A stretch of DNA of 64,000 nt from Nonlabens sp. Ci31 (GTDB taxonomy: Bacteria; Bacteroidota; Bacteroidia; Flavobacteriales; Flavobacteriaceae): NCBI RefSeq assembly GCF_012974865.1, contig NZ_CP043633.1, positions 3,469,501-3,533,500 on the forward strand. Reading direction: 5' to 3'. Each line of letters begins with the position of its first letter. Position 1 is the first letter of the stretch. Both the position numbers and the translations under genes were made by a program. The notes below the pieces were generated by a model that was not told where the DNA came from, did not search any database, and worked only from the letters and a program-made list of their open reading frames with translations. Of the stretch, positions 1-7,670 are shown piece after piece.

Positions 1-106
1 TATTACACAATAATGTAATAAAGTAGTATTATTACGCTTTTACGTAATAAATTTAAATATTACGTTATTATGTAATATATTTGAAGTATTACGCTTTTAC
101 GTAATA
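1..106. promoter_or_regulatory. Four phased inverted repeats upstream of the SatD-like gene
   Basis: Four copies of TATTAC-N8-GTAATA lie at 1-20, 30-49, 58-77 and 87-106, so the starts are 29, 28 and 29 bp apart. Copies 2 and 4 share the same 8-base spacer (GCTTTTAC). A TAnnTTTG-type -7 box (TATATTTG, 76-83) sits between copies 3 and 4, and the start codon follows at 123. Repeats that overlap a promoter suggest an operator. The HTH-bearing product of the first gene is the natural candidate binder (inference). More copies may lie to the left of the window. Confidence 0.7.
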
Positions 107-122
107 ATTTAAAAAAGCTATT

Positions 123-743
123 ATGGAAGTAGTCCTTGCCGGTGACATTATAGGTTCCCAAAAGAATCAACCAAAATACTATCTCAAGACCATAGAGGAG
201 GTTTTAAAAAGATATTCAAGCCCAGATCGGTTCTTAATTTACCGCGGTGACAGTTTTCAGGCATGGATGAATCATCCAGAACTGGCTCTTAATTGTGTGA
301 TAGAATTAAAAGCTGCATTAAAAAGAACAGCACTTCTAGATGTGCGTATAGCCATAGGGCTGGGAGGCGTAACCATGATCGATAACAATATTGCAAAATC
401 TACTGGATCAGCACTTACAAAATCGGGAGAGTTACTGGATATTCTAAAGTCTAAAGAGCAAGAAATAATGATAGACAGCGGTAGACACTTAGATGTGTAT
501 ATGAATAGTTTATTAAAAATGGCACTACTCTTCATGAATGAATGGACAGAAAACGGTGCTACTACAGTTTATGAGATGTTCCAAACACCACATATTACTC
601 AAGCGGAGTTGGGTAAAAAACTAGGAGTTCAACAAGCTACTGCTAGTAGAAGACTAGACCGAGCTCACTGGCAAGAAACCCAAGAAGTTTTAAGCGTATT
701 TAAACAATTTTATAAAGACGTGAGCGATGGAACTATTGATTAA
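123..743 (+). CDS. SatD-like regulatory protein with C-terminal HTH
   Basis: A 206-residue protein resembling the SatD family (PF16264). The N-terminal part starts with VVLAGDIIGSQ and carries a RGDSFQ stretch, like a degenerate nucleotide-cyclase-type fold. Residues about 155-195 (ITQAELGKKLGVQQATASRR) read as a helix-turn-helix, so a DNA-binding role is likely. The ATG follows the repeat array by 16 bp. The next gene starts inside its 3' end (17-bp overlap), so the two are co-transcribed and probably translationally coupled. The combination SatD plus DUF3307 recurs in Bacteroidota; its biochemical role is not known to me. Confidence 0.8.
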   Translation: MEVVLAGDIIGSQKNQPKYYLKTIEEVLKRYSSPDRFLIYRGDSFQAWMNHPELALNCVIELKAALKRTALLDVRIAIGLGGVTMIDNNIAKSTGSALTKSGELLDILKSKEQEIMIDSGRHLDVYMNSLLKMALLFMNEWTENGATTVYEMFQTPHITQAELGKKLGVQQATASRRLDRAHWQETQEVLSVFKQFYKDVSDGTID

Positions 744-1434
744 ACTATTAATAGCGCACTTTCTGGGTGATTTTATCTTTCAGACTGATAAGCTCATAAA
801 GAAAAAAGAAAAACACTTGTTGGGTTCTTACCACCTTTATATGCATGCTGGTATTCATGCTGCGCTGTCTTGGTTGGTATTATGGCAAGTGGAGTTTTGG
901 TATGTAGCACTTATTATCTTTGTAACACATTTACTCATAGACGCTGGCAAACTCTATTTTACTACTAAGAAAAATATGCGCTGGCTGTTTGCCCTGGATC
1001 AGTTGGCTCATATTATAATCATCCTAATTATAGCTGCATACACTTCAAACCTAACATTCACCATGAGTGCTGCCTATTTAAAAATCCTATGGCCCTTTCT
1101 ATTTTGTATACTGTTCCTGACGAGCCCAGTGGGCGTTATGTTAAAAATATTTTTTACGAGATGGACATTAACCGATGATGAAACTGGAATCTACGGACTT
1201 AAAAATGCTGGTAAATGGATAGGAATGCTAGAAAGACTACTCATCTTTCTTTTTATCATTACAGATCATTTCAGTGCAGTCGGGTTGTTATTAACAGCAA
1301 AATCTGTATTTAGATTTGGTGACCTGAGCAAGGCAAAAAACATGAAGTTGACCGAGTATGTATTGATTGGCACATTGCTTAGCTTTGGAATTGCAATTGT
1401 TATCGGACTACTGTTTAAAAACTATGTGATATGA
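727..1434 (+). CDS. DUF3307 family integral membrane protein
   Basis: A 235-residue hydrophobic protein with about six membrane segments. The N-terminus (LLIAHFLGDFIFQTDKLIKKK) matches the start typical of DUF3307 proteins, and residues about 40-80 hold conserved histidines (HAGIHAALSW, THLLIDAGK). It overlaps the SatD-like gene by 17 bp and the following gene by 4 bp (ATGA), so all three form one operon. Function unknown. The pairing with a putative autoregulated DNA-binding partner suggests a regulated membrane function, but the sequence does not show which. Confidence 0.8.
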   Translation: MELLIKLLIAHFLGDFIFQTDKLIKKKEKHLLGSYHLYMHAGIHAALSWLVLWQVEFWYVALIIFVTHLLIDAGKLYFTTKKNMRWLFALDQLAHIIIILIIAAYTSNLTFTMSAAYLKILWPFLFCILFLTSPVGVMLKIFFTRWTLTDDETGIYGLKNAGKWIGMLERLLIFLFIITDHFSAVGLLLTAKSVFRFGDLSKAKNMKLTEYVLIGTLLSFGIAIVIGLLFKNYVI

Positions 1435-1799
1435 AAAAGATTTTAGGGGTTATACTAGCAACCATAGTACTGCTTGCAGTGATATGGTATTCATTTATTT
1501 ACTTTGCCACCTATTCTGACGGCTATCGCAGTGGTGAATTGATCAAGTTTTCTCACAAAGGTGTGATCGTAAAAACATGGGAGGGCGAGATCTCACAAGG
1601 AATAAGTGGTGCACAAATCTTCTCCTTTTCTGTACTGGATAACAAAACAGAAGTCATTAAAAAATTAAAAGAATATCAAGGAGAATATGTGCAATTAAAG
1701 TACGAAGAAAAATTTAGTACATTCTTTTTTTGGGGGGATACCAAATACTTTATTACTGAAGTAACAAGAGAGAACAGTCCTCATTTTAATCGAGATTAA
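1431..1799 (+). CDS. Small membrane-anchored protein of unknown function
   Basis: A 122-residue protein with one N-terminal transmembrane helix (about 4-27) and an extracytoplasmic domain of about 90 residues containing SGELIKFSHKGVIVKTWEGE and GDTKYFIT. I recognise this as a conserved flavobacterial family that databases often label 6-phosphogluconate dehydrogenase. That label cannot be right for a protein of this size with no nucleotide-binding motif. It is the third gene of the SatD/DUF3307 operon, starting within the stop region of the DUF3307 gene. Confidence 0.75.
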   Translation: MKKILGVILATIVLLAVIWYSFIYFATYSDGYRSGELIKFSHKGVIVKTWEGEISQGISGAQIFSFSVLDNKTEVIKKLKEYQGEYVQLKYEEKFSTFFFWGDTKYFITEVTRENSPHFNRD

Positions 1800-1810
1800 T
1801 TATTGAAATC

Positions 1811-1852
1811 CCGCTTTCGCATCTCGACTAGGCTCGATACAAACTTCAGCGG
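1811..1852. repeat. Long-form member of the dispersed CGCTTTC repeat family
   Basis: The ends are inverted (CCGCT and AGCGG) and the centre contains an inner inverted TCGA pair. It starts with the same CCGCTTTCGC as the short palindromes found throughout the window, but the arms are separated by about 30 bases. It lies between the SatD operon and the thioesterase gene. Confidence 0.5.
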
Positions 1853-1887
1853 AACACTCCTCCAGCTTATTGAACAACCCATAAATT

Positions 1888-2433
1888 ATGAAAGATAAAT
1901 TCAAATCTCCAGAAGAGTCCAGAGTGATGTTATCGCTATTGATGTTACCTTCCAATGCTAACTTTTCAGGAAAGGTACATGGAGGCTATGTCCTCTCTCT
2001 TATCGACCAAATTGCATTTGCTTGCGCTTCCAAACACAGTGGTGTTTATTGTGTAACGGCCAGTGTAGATGTGGTCGATTTTAAAGCTCCTATAGAAGTG
2101 GGCGAGATGTTGACTCTAAAAGCCACTGTTAATTACGTAGGCACCTCTTCTATAGTTGTAGGAATACGTGTAGATGCAGAAAATATTCAAACTGGCGAGT
2201 CTAAACATTGTAATTCTTCGTTTTTTACTATGGTAGCAAAAGACGAGCAAGGGAAAACCGTAGCTGTTCCTGGACTTAAAATAAGTAATGAAACTCATGT
2301 ACGCAGATTTGCTAGAGCCATAAAAAGAAAACAGATTAAAATAAAAAGCGCCAAAGAAATTGAAACAGCCGATTTCTCTGACGCGAGCTATAAAAAAGAG
2401 TTAAAGAATTATAATGTAGAAATTAATCTTTAG
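1888..2433 (+). CDS. Acyl-CoA thioesterase (hotdog fold)
   Basis: A 181-residue cytoplasmic enzyme that should hydrolyse acyl-CoA to free acid and CoA. The hotdog core is clear: NANFSGKVHGGYVLSLIDQIAFACASKHSG at about 23-52, where the Asn and the H-G-G motif fit YciA/BFIT-type thioesterases, followed by VDVVDFKAPIEVGE. A C-terminal basic tail of about 45 residues is family-variable. It is a single gene, convergent with the DUF5777 gene, with which its stop region overlaps by 4 bp. Confidence 0.85.
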   Translation: MKDKFKSPEESRVMLSLLMLPSNANFSGKVHGGYVLSLIDQIAFACASKHSGVYCVTASVDVVDFKAPIEVGEMLTLKATVNYVGTSSIVVGIRVDAENIQTGESKHCNSSFFTMVAKDEQGKTVAVPGLKISNETHVRRFARAIKRKQIKIKSAKEIETADFSDASYKKELKNYNVEINL

Positions 2434-3275
2434 AAAACACGTACCAGATTAAATCCAAAATAGAACCTTCCTTCTGTCCAATCGCCTGTTGCTTGACTCA
2501 AAAAACCATTGGTTAACATAGGCTGAGCGTTTGTAAAATGCATCTGGAAGACGTGGCCACCAGTTTCAAGGTCAACACCTATACTTAGCGGATTCACAAA
2601 TGGACTACCGTCTGCGCGATTCAGGTGATAACCATAGTCTGCGTTGATACTCCACCTGTTAGTTAATTTATATCGAGCACCTAATCCCATGGCATATTGC
2701 ATATTGTCTTGTGGATCAAAAGGAACAAAGTTTTGATGAAACAAGGTAGGACTTAACTGAGCGGACAGTCTTTTAGATATTTTTCTAGCTACTATAAACT
2801 GAGCTGTATAACCGAGTCGATCTATAAATTCTAATTTAGGGAAAATGGACTTATCTAATTCTGTATTGGCATCCATCGCTGTAAATAAAGCGATAGAAAA
2901 AGGAAAGCCTTCGCGTTCTTGTTTTTTAAGCTTAAATTTTGAAGCAAGTTGGTAGGTTTTATTAAAGCCCGTGCGACTTGCTTCCACATGCATCCATTCC
3001 GTAAGTCCGTAAGCAAATTGAAATCGAGTCACGGCATTATCCATACCGAAGAGATCATCAATACCATTCTCTACACTTGCAAAACGGTGAGAGATGATCA
3101 ATTGAAATTCTTTAGGAGCTACTAATTTTGTAGTTTCAAAATTGACCACTTTCAATGATTTCCAGGTGGCAATAACTTCCTTATCCACTTCTGGATCCAG
3201 TCCTTCTAATAGATCTTCTTGAGCTCCGGCAATTAGAGCCATCAAGAATACAAATAAGGTTGATAGATGTTTCAT
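2430..3275 (-). CDS. DUF5777 family outer-membrane beta-barrel protein
   Basis: A 281-residue protein with a signal peptide (about 1-18, ending AGAQ) and alternating beta-strand sequence ending in an aromatic-rich strand (RFYFGFNLVRVF), typical of an outer-membrane barrel. The region EFQLIISHRFASVENGIDDLFGMDNA matches DUF5777 proteins of Bacteroidota. It is the last of three genes on this strand, 55 bp after the choice-anchor V gene, with a hairpin terminator between them. Function unknown. Confidence 0.8.
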   Translation of the reverse strand: MKHLSTLFVFLMALIAGAQEDLLEGLDPEVDKEVIATWKSLKVVNFETTKLVAPKEFQLIISHRFASVENGIDDLFGMDNAVTRFQFAYGLTEWMHVEASRTGFNKTYQLASKFKLKKQEREGFPFSIALFTAMDANTELDKSIFPKLEFIDRLGYTAQFIVARKISKRLSAQLSPTLFHQNFVPFDPQDNMQYAMGLGARYKLTNRWSINADYGYHLNRADGSPFVNPLSIGVDLETGGHVFQMHFTNAQPMLTNGFLSQATGDWTEGRFYFGFNLVRVF

Positions 3276-3284
3276 AATATCAAA

Positions 3285-3313
3285 AAAGCCGCTTCAACAA
3301 ATAGAGCGGCTTT
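3285..3313 (-). terminator. Rho-independent terminator after the choice-anchor V gene
   Basis: Stem AAAGCCGCT/AGCGGCTTT with an 11-base loop and a T-tract on the minus strand. It ends only 10 bp before the DUF5777 start codon, so it may attenuate read-through into that gene. Confidence 0.7.
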
Positions 3314-3330
3314 GATTAAAGGTTTATGGT

Positions 3331-4098
3331 TTATTTCTTAATAAATTTCTGAGTAGAAATCTGATCACCTACGATCACCTGACTGATATAAATTCCTGTA
3401 GACAAAGAAGTCAGATCAATTTGGTTTTGTCGCTCTATGTTGCGTTGTAATACTGGTTGCCCATTCATGTTGTAAATGGTTAAGGCTGCTTCCTCAGAAT
3501 TTGCCAGTTCAATATTCATGTCGTTTACTACATGAGTAGGAAACAATTTAAAGGAACTGATCAACTCGTCTGCATTAGTTAACACAGAAGAAGACTGGCC
3601 ATTGATCATTTGATCACCACTATGAGCTCCATTATTATTGGCTTGAAGAGTGGCATAATAAAAGGTCACTGGCCCTAAATCTGAGGCTGGTGCTGTCCAC
3701 CTTATCGTCCAGTTGTTACTGCTATTTCCTGCAGTAGTGTGCGTTAATCCAGTACCGCCATTACGCAATTGAGTACCTGCTCCTGCACTCCAAGTGCCTA
3801 CTTTAGTTCCACCAGCGACTTCTGCTGTGATGTTAAAACCAAATTTTGGTACATTAGAACCATTTATCATAAGGTTCATATTGTAGGTTTGACCTGCTGT
3901 ATAAGCTGCAGGCACACTAGTAAGTGATGGTGTGCCATTATGGTTTGCTCCTGGAGCATGACAATTGGTACACGTATTACCGGCATCTCCTGGTGACCCT
4001 GAAAAGTTTCCTCCTTGGCCACTAGAAAAACTAACAAGACACAAAAGTCCTAAAGGTATGGCGGTTAAAATACTGTAAAATGAGTAGTTCTTTTTCAT
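3331..4098 (-). CDS. Secreted T9SS substrate with CxxCH motif and choice-anchor V domain
   Basis: A 255-residue secreted protein. A signal peptide (about 1-27) is followed at 43-47 by CTNCH, a c-type heme-binding type motif, in a Gly/Asn/His-rich stretch. Residues about 55-175 resemble the choice-of-anchor V (reeler-like) domain. The last 75 residues form a T9SS type A sorting domain (SFKLFPTHVVNDMNIEL, IYNMNGQPV, STGIYISQV, KFIKK). It should be exported through T9SS and carried to the cell surface. The gene stands 7 bp downstream of the OB-fold gene, probably in one operon. Whether heme is actually attached cannot be told from sequence. Confidence 0.8.
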   Translation of the reverse strand: MKKNYSFYSILTAIPLGLLCLVSFSSGQGGNFSGSPGDAGNTCTNCHAPGANHNGTPSLTSVPAAYTAGQTYNMNLMINGSNVPKFGFNITAEVAGGTKVGTWSAGAGTQLRNGGTGLTHTTAGNSSNNWTIRWTAPASDLGPVTFYYATLQANNNGAHSGDQMINGQSSSVLTNADELISSFKLFPTHVVNDMNIELANSEEAALTIYNMNGQPVLQRNIERQNQIDLTSLSTGIYISQVIVGDQISTQKFIKK

Positions 4099-4105
4099 AT
4101 TGTTT

Positions 4106-4489
4106 TTAATTAGAAGGGTTTATAAATATCGCTTGATCTATTTTAACTTCTTCCAGTAAATCATCATACCCTAAACAACGACCTTTTAACGTATAGGTTT
4201 GATTTAATGAAAATTTATGTGGCTCTGTAAATTCTATAAATACTTGACGATCTAATGTGATAGAGGTAGCCGATTTATCAGTCGCTAATCCAGAAACTTC
4301 AATCACCTGATCTAATGCATGGGTATCATTCCTAGCGTCATTATCCGTAAAAAGTGCCAAAAGCTCTGTTGATGTATACGATGATGTGGCGTTACTAGTT
4401 GCCACATCACGATGGTCCTGATACAAATAGTTGTACCCTAGAATGCCTATAATGACAATAAAAAAAGCTATAAGTACTATTTTTTTCAT
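4106..4489 (-). CDS. Membrane-anchored OB-fold protein (tRNA_anti-like)
   Basis: A 127-residue protein with one N-terminal transmembrane helix (about 4-22) and an exported domain whose pattern (VIEVSGLATDKSATSITLDRQVFIEF, YTLKGRCLGYDDLLEEVKIDQA) fits the tRNA_anti-like OB fold (PF12869). Such proteins in Bacteroidota are not known to bind tRNA. It is the first gene of the minus-strand group, divergent from the heme lipoprotein at 4564. Confidence 0.7.
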   Translation of the reverse strand: MKKIVLIAFFIVIIGILGYNYLYQDHRDVATSNATSSYTSTELLALFTDNDARNDTHALDQVIEVSGLATDKSATSITLDRQVFIEFTEPHKFSLNQTYTLKGRCLGYDDLLEEVKIDQAIFINPSN

Positions 4490-4563
4490 CTGTTATGTCA
4501 AATATTAATTAAATTTATAACATATTGATCACAGAATCCTATATTTATAGCAGAATAATTGAC

Positions 4564-4920
4564 ATGAAATACTCTTTGTTTTATATATTTCCTATTTTAC
4601 TAGTCATCTCTTGTACAAACACGAGTCCAGATGATCTTGTAGACGACACTCCTATCACAACTACTGTAAAATATGCTACAAATATTTTTCCAATTGTGGA
4701 AAGCCAGTGTTTGTCTTGTCACAATGATAATTTTTCATCTGGAAATAATAGTTACAGCACTTACGCTCAATTTAGAGACGCCACTGAAAACGGCAATGTT
4801 ATTGATCGAATCACTAGAAGCGTAGGTGATCCTTTACTCATGCCTCAAGGCAATCAACTGCCTCAAAACAGTATCAACCTGATCTTGCAATGGCAAGCAG
4901 ACGGATACCTAGAAAATTAA
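4564..4920 (+). CDS. Lipoprotein with single CxxCH heme motif
   Basis: A 118-residue protein. I start it at 4564 because this places a lipoprotein signal (MKYSLFYIFPILLVISC) directly at the N-terminus; the reading frame extends 13 codons further upstream without improving the signal. Cys17 is the likely lipidated residue and CLSCH at 49-53 the heme-attachment motif. MPQGN near residue 95 contains a plausible axial methionine. It looks like a small periplasmic or surface c-type cytochrome. The YceI gene starts 3 bp after it, so the two form an operon. Confidence 0.75.
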   Translation: MKYSLFYIFPILLVISCTNTSPDDLVDDTPITTTVKYATNIFPIVESQCLSCHNDNFSSGNNSYSTYAQFRDATENGNVIDRITRSVGDPLLMPQGNQLPQNSINLILQWQADGYLEN

Positions 4921-4922
4921 TT

Positions 4923-5483
4923 ATGAAAGTATTTCTAATTTGTATGTTATCATTAACTTACATCTCTTCCATAAACCTTGAAGAACAGACCGAACGTTAT
5001 CAAACACGCATAGGGAAAATTAGCTTTAAAGCTTCTGTACCAGCTTTTGAACCTATCGAAGCTATCAATGAAAGTACAACTGTTGTTCTCGATCTTGAAT
5101 CAGGTAACATCGCAGCACTAGCTTTGGTAAAGGGATTTCGTTTTCCTGTAGCACTCATGCAAGAGCATTTTAATGAAAACTATATGGAAAGTGACGAATA
5201 TCCTAAAGCGACTATAAAAGGAAATCTCACTGGGTTTACACCAACCGCTCTTTCTCAAAATATCTCTAAAACATTTACTTTAGATGGTACTTTAGAATTA
5301 CATGGAGTTACTCAACCTATCTCCATACCTGTAGTCATTAGTAGAACAGGAAAAAGCATCCTTCTCAGTTCCAATTTTAGTATCGATCCAGAAATTTACG
5401 ATATTAAAATACCTAACATAGTTGCTGATAAAATAGCCGACGATGTCCTAATTACCGTAAAAGCAGAATTATTAAAAAAATAG
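4923..5483 (+). CDS. YceI-like periplasmic protein
   Basis: A protein of 186 residues from the ATG at 4923, which gives a clean signal peptide (MKVFLICMLSLTYISS). The body carries YceI hallmarks: GKISFKASVP, MQEHFNENYMESDEYPKATIKG and LTLHGVTQPI-like strands. YceI proteins are lipocalin-like barrels that bind polyisoprenoids or other lipids in the periplasm. It follows the heme lipoprotein gene directly; YceI next to c-type cytochromes suggests an electron-transfer or quinone-related setting (inference). Confidence 0.8.
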   Translation: MKVFLICMLSLTYISSINLEEQTERYQTRIGKISFKASVPAFEPIEAINESTTVVLDLESGNIAALALVKGFRFPVALMQEHFNENYMESDEYPKATIKGNLTGFTPTALSQNISKTFTLDGTLELHGVTQPISIPVVISRTGKSILLSSNFSIDPEIYDIKIPNIVADKIADDVLITVKAELLKK

Positions 5484-5489
5484 AAAGTC

Positions 5490-7013
5490 CTACTCCACTC
5501 TCTTAGCATTCATTTCAGAGAAAAAGAAATCGTCGTTAGGAATATCAAAGGTTAAACCGGTCACTTTACCATAGGCATCACTTTCAAACTTTAGCGTTCC
5601 AAAACTGAACCATGCCTGTGGTTCCTTCCATTGGATCTCGTAAGCATCGTAATTAAAATGCTTCAAGCTGCTGTTCAATAATGGCGTGTGTTCCCATATT
5701 AATTGGAGTATTCCATTTTCTTCTACCACATCAAAGTTTCCATAAATGTCTGCATGATAGGTTCCTATAATAGCTTCCTTTTTTAGGATAGGCTGGGTTC
5801 CTTTTATTTGCATAGCCTGTCTCTCTGCTATTCTCGTGTCGCTTACTTTCCACTTATCATAACTTTCTAGCATTTCCTTGCTCCAGTCTTTTTTATCTCT
5901 GTTCAGGAAGCGATCCAATATGTAATAAGCAATGGCATTGGTTGGTGCTTTTACACCATTGGTCAGCACCACTACTCCTAGATTTTCATCTGGTAACATT
6001 TGGACTGTAGAGATCATTCCGTCATAGCCACCGCCGTGACGCACTCTAAAGTTACCGTAATAATCACCTAAGAACCATCCCAAACCATAACCCGCATATT
6101 GCGATCCAGTGGCATTTCTTTTTACCTGATTCACGCCAAAACTGTTGTGCAAGTTCCACATGTTATTGCGGCTGTAAGTAGAAAATAAAGTGTCCTGATC
6201 TTTCACTCCGTGATTCATGTTGAGAATCATCCATTTGCTCATGTCATGAACACTAGAGATAATTCCACCTGTCGACTGTACATTATCCCAACCTACCCAT
6301 GGAATTGCATAATTGTTATTATTGGTATCCATTGCGTGAGGGGTCGCCACATTTGTATTGTTACCAAAATCTTGAATACTCACTACCGTATCATCCATCT
6401 CCAGCGGATTCAAAAAACGCTCCGTCACATTTTCTTTAAAGCTCTTACCGGTTACTTTTTCTATCAATGCACCAGCAGTAATAAACATCAAATTAGAATA
6501 CCCATAACCATCTCTAAATCCGTAGGCTTGGGGAACAAACTTCATACGCTTGACCACTTCTTCTGTACTTAACTCCGACTTGTACCAGATCACATCACCA
6601 GAAAAAGTCCCTAGTCCTACATTGTGACTCAGCAAATCTTCAATGGTCACCAGCCTGCTTATCGCAGGATCATACAGCTCAAAATACGGCAAATGATCTT
6701 GCACTTTATCTTTCCAATTCACCTTTCCTTCTTCTACCAGTTGCGCCATAATTGCCGCTGTAAAGGCTTTTGTATTGCTGGCAATAGCATAAAGTGTGTG
6801 CTCATCTGGCTGTTGCTTTTTATTCACATCCATCTGACCATAGCCCTTTTCAAAGACGATGTTACCGTCTTTTACAATTCCGACACTCAGTCCAGGAATG
6901 TTCCAGTCTTTTTGGGTCTGAGAGATGTATTTGTCCAGCGCTTTGAAATCTACTTTTTGAGCAAATACAGCTGTAGAAATAAATAGAATAGCGAGAAATA
7001 GAATCTTTTTCAT
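5490..7013 (-). CDS. Secreted serine hydrolase, beta-lactamase class C family
   Basis: A protein of 507 residues from the ATG at 7013, which gives a signal peptide MKKILFLAILFISTAVFAQ. The catalytic motifs of the class C/DD-peptidase fold are present: SNTK at 79-82 (nucleophile Ser and Lys), YSN in DGYGYSNLMF, and HGG in RHGGGYDGM. The C-terminal 110 residues resemble DUF3471. Such enzymes act on peptides, esters or cell-wall fragments in the periplasm; resistance cannot be inferred. Its 3' end faces the YceI gene with 6 bp between. Confidence 0.85.
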   Translation of the reverse strand: MKKILFLAILFISTAVFAQKVDFKALDKYISQTQKDWNIPGLSVGIVKDGNIVFEKGYGQMDVNKKQQPDEHTLYAIASNTKAFTAAIMAQLVEEGKVNWKDKVQDHLPYFELYDPAISRLVTIEDLLSHNVGLGTFSGDVIWYKSELSTEEVVKRMKFVPQAYGFRDGYGYSNLMFITAGALIEKVTGKSFKENVTERFLNPLEMDDTVVSIQDFGNNTNVATPHAMDTNNNNYAIPWVGWDNVQSTGGIISSVHDMSKWMILNMNHGVKDQDTLFSTYSRNNMWNLHNSFGVNQVKRNATGSQYAGYGLGWFLGDYYGNFRVRHGGGYDGMISTVQMLPDENLGVVVLTNGVKAPTNAIAYYILDRFLNRDKKDWSKEMLESYDKWKVSDTRIAERQAMQIKGTQPILKKEAIIGTYHADIYGNFDVVEENGILQLIWEHTPLLNSSLKHFNYDAYEIQWKEPQAWFSFGTLKFESDAYGKVTGLTFDIPNDDFFFSEMNAKRVE

Positions 7014-7048
7014 AGGTAGATTTTGAGGTAGGAAGATAGTGGTTGTTT

Positions 7049-7064
7049 CGCTTTCGCGAAAGCG
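7049..7064. repeat. Short dispersed palindrome (CGCTTTCGCGAAAGCG)
   Basis: A perfect 16-bp palindrome located 36 bp upstream of the serine hydrolase start, between it and the outer-membrane barrel gene. Confidence 0.85.
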
Positions 7065-7114
7065 GAACCACACCAGGAACCTTAGTTTTCAATGAAATAT
7101 AAACAATTATTGCT

Positions 7115-7630
7115 CTATCTGAATTGATAGGCCACGCCAAACTGGACATTGTTGAAATTACCGCCAGTCAGACTTATGCCTTGATAACTGGCAGTAAATA
7201 ATAGCATTCCAGTATCATAAAAAATCTTAGGTTCATATTGAAATCCACCACCGTTAATGCTATCCACACCTATCGCATAGCCAAGGTCAGCGCCCAAACC
7301 AAAACCAGAGTTGCCCAGATTGAACAGTGATTTGAAAACTACGGGCACAAATCCCTGATCTTCTACTCTTCCCTCAACTACACCAATATTAGAAATACGT
7401 ACATCGACCTTATCTCCAAAAAACCTAGTGTAGCCTACCGATGCACCCAATCTAATGCTGCTGCTAACCGGTTTTATATAGGCCATCTCACCGGCAAGTG
7501 TAAATGCAAAAAAATCAGAAATGCTCCCTGCAGGTGCGCCTACCTTAATTCCCACCATGTAGTTTTCTTGAGCCATCATTGAATTGATGGTTGAGATAAT
7601 TAAAATGCACGCAAGTAATAGCTTATTCAT
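7115..7630 (-). CDS. Small outer-membrane beta-barrel protein
   Basis: A 171-residue protein from the ATG at 7630, with signal peptide MNKLLLACILIISTINSMMA and then Gly-rich alternating strands (MVGIKVGAPAGSISDFFAFTLAGEMAYI, GFGLGADLGYAIGVD) ending in an aromatic-terminated strand (FGVAYQFR), as in porin-family barrels. No substrate can be named. The left end of the IS4-type element is only about 40 bp upstream of the start codon, so the native promoter may have been displaced. Confidence 0.7.
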   Translation of the reverse strand: MNKLLLACILIISTINSMMAQENYMVGIKVGAPAGSISDFFAFTLAGEMAYIKPVSSSIRLGASVGYTRFFGDKVDVRISNIGVVEGRVEDQGFVPVVFKSLFNLGNSGFGLGADLGYAIGVDSINGGGFQYEPKIFYDTGMLLFTASYQGISLTGGNFNNVQFGVAYQFR

Positions 7631-7670
7631 AAATGTGTATTTATCAAATTGAAAGATACAGATTTCTATT

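Noticed and set aside
1..106. CRISPR array or replication-origin iterons as explanation of the repeats
   Set aside because: Each unit is an inverted repeat of about 20 bp with spacers of 8-10 bp, next to a -7 box and a regulator gene; no cas genes, no dnaA and no DnaA boxes seen.
1431..1799. 6-phosphogluconate dehydrogenase label often given to this protein family
   Set aside because: 122 residues with a membrane anchor and no NADP-binding or catalytic motif.
5490..7013. Beta-lactamase resistance gene
   Set aside because: The class C fold motifs are shared by many esterases and peptidases, and the DUF3471-like tail fits the latter.
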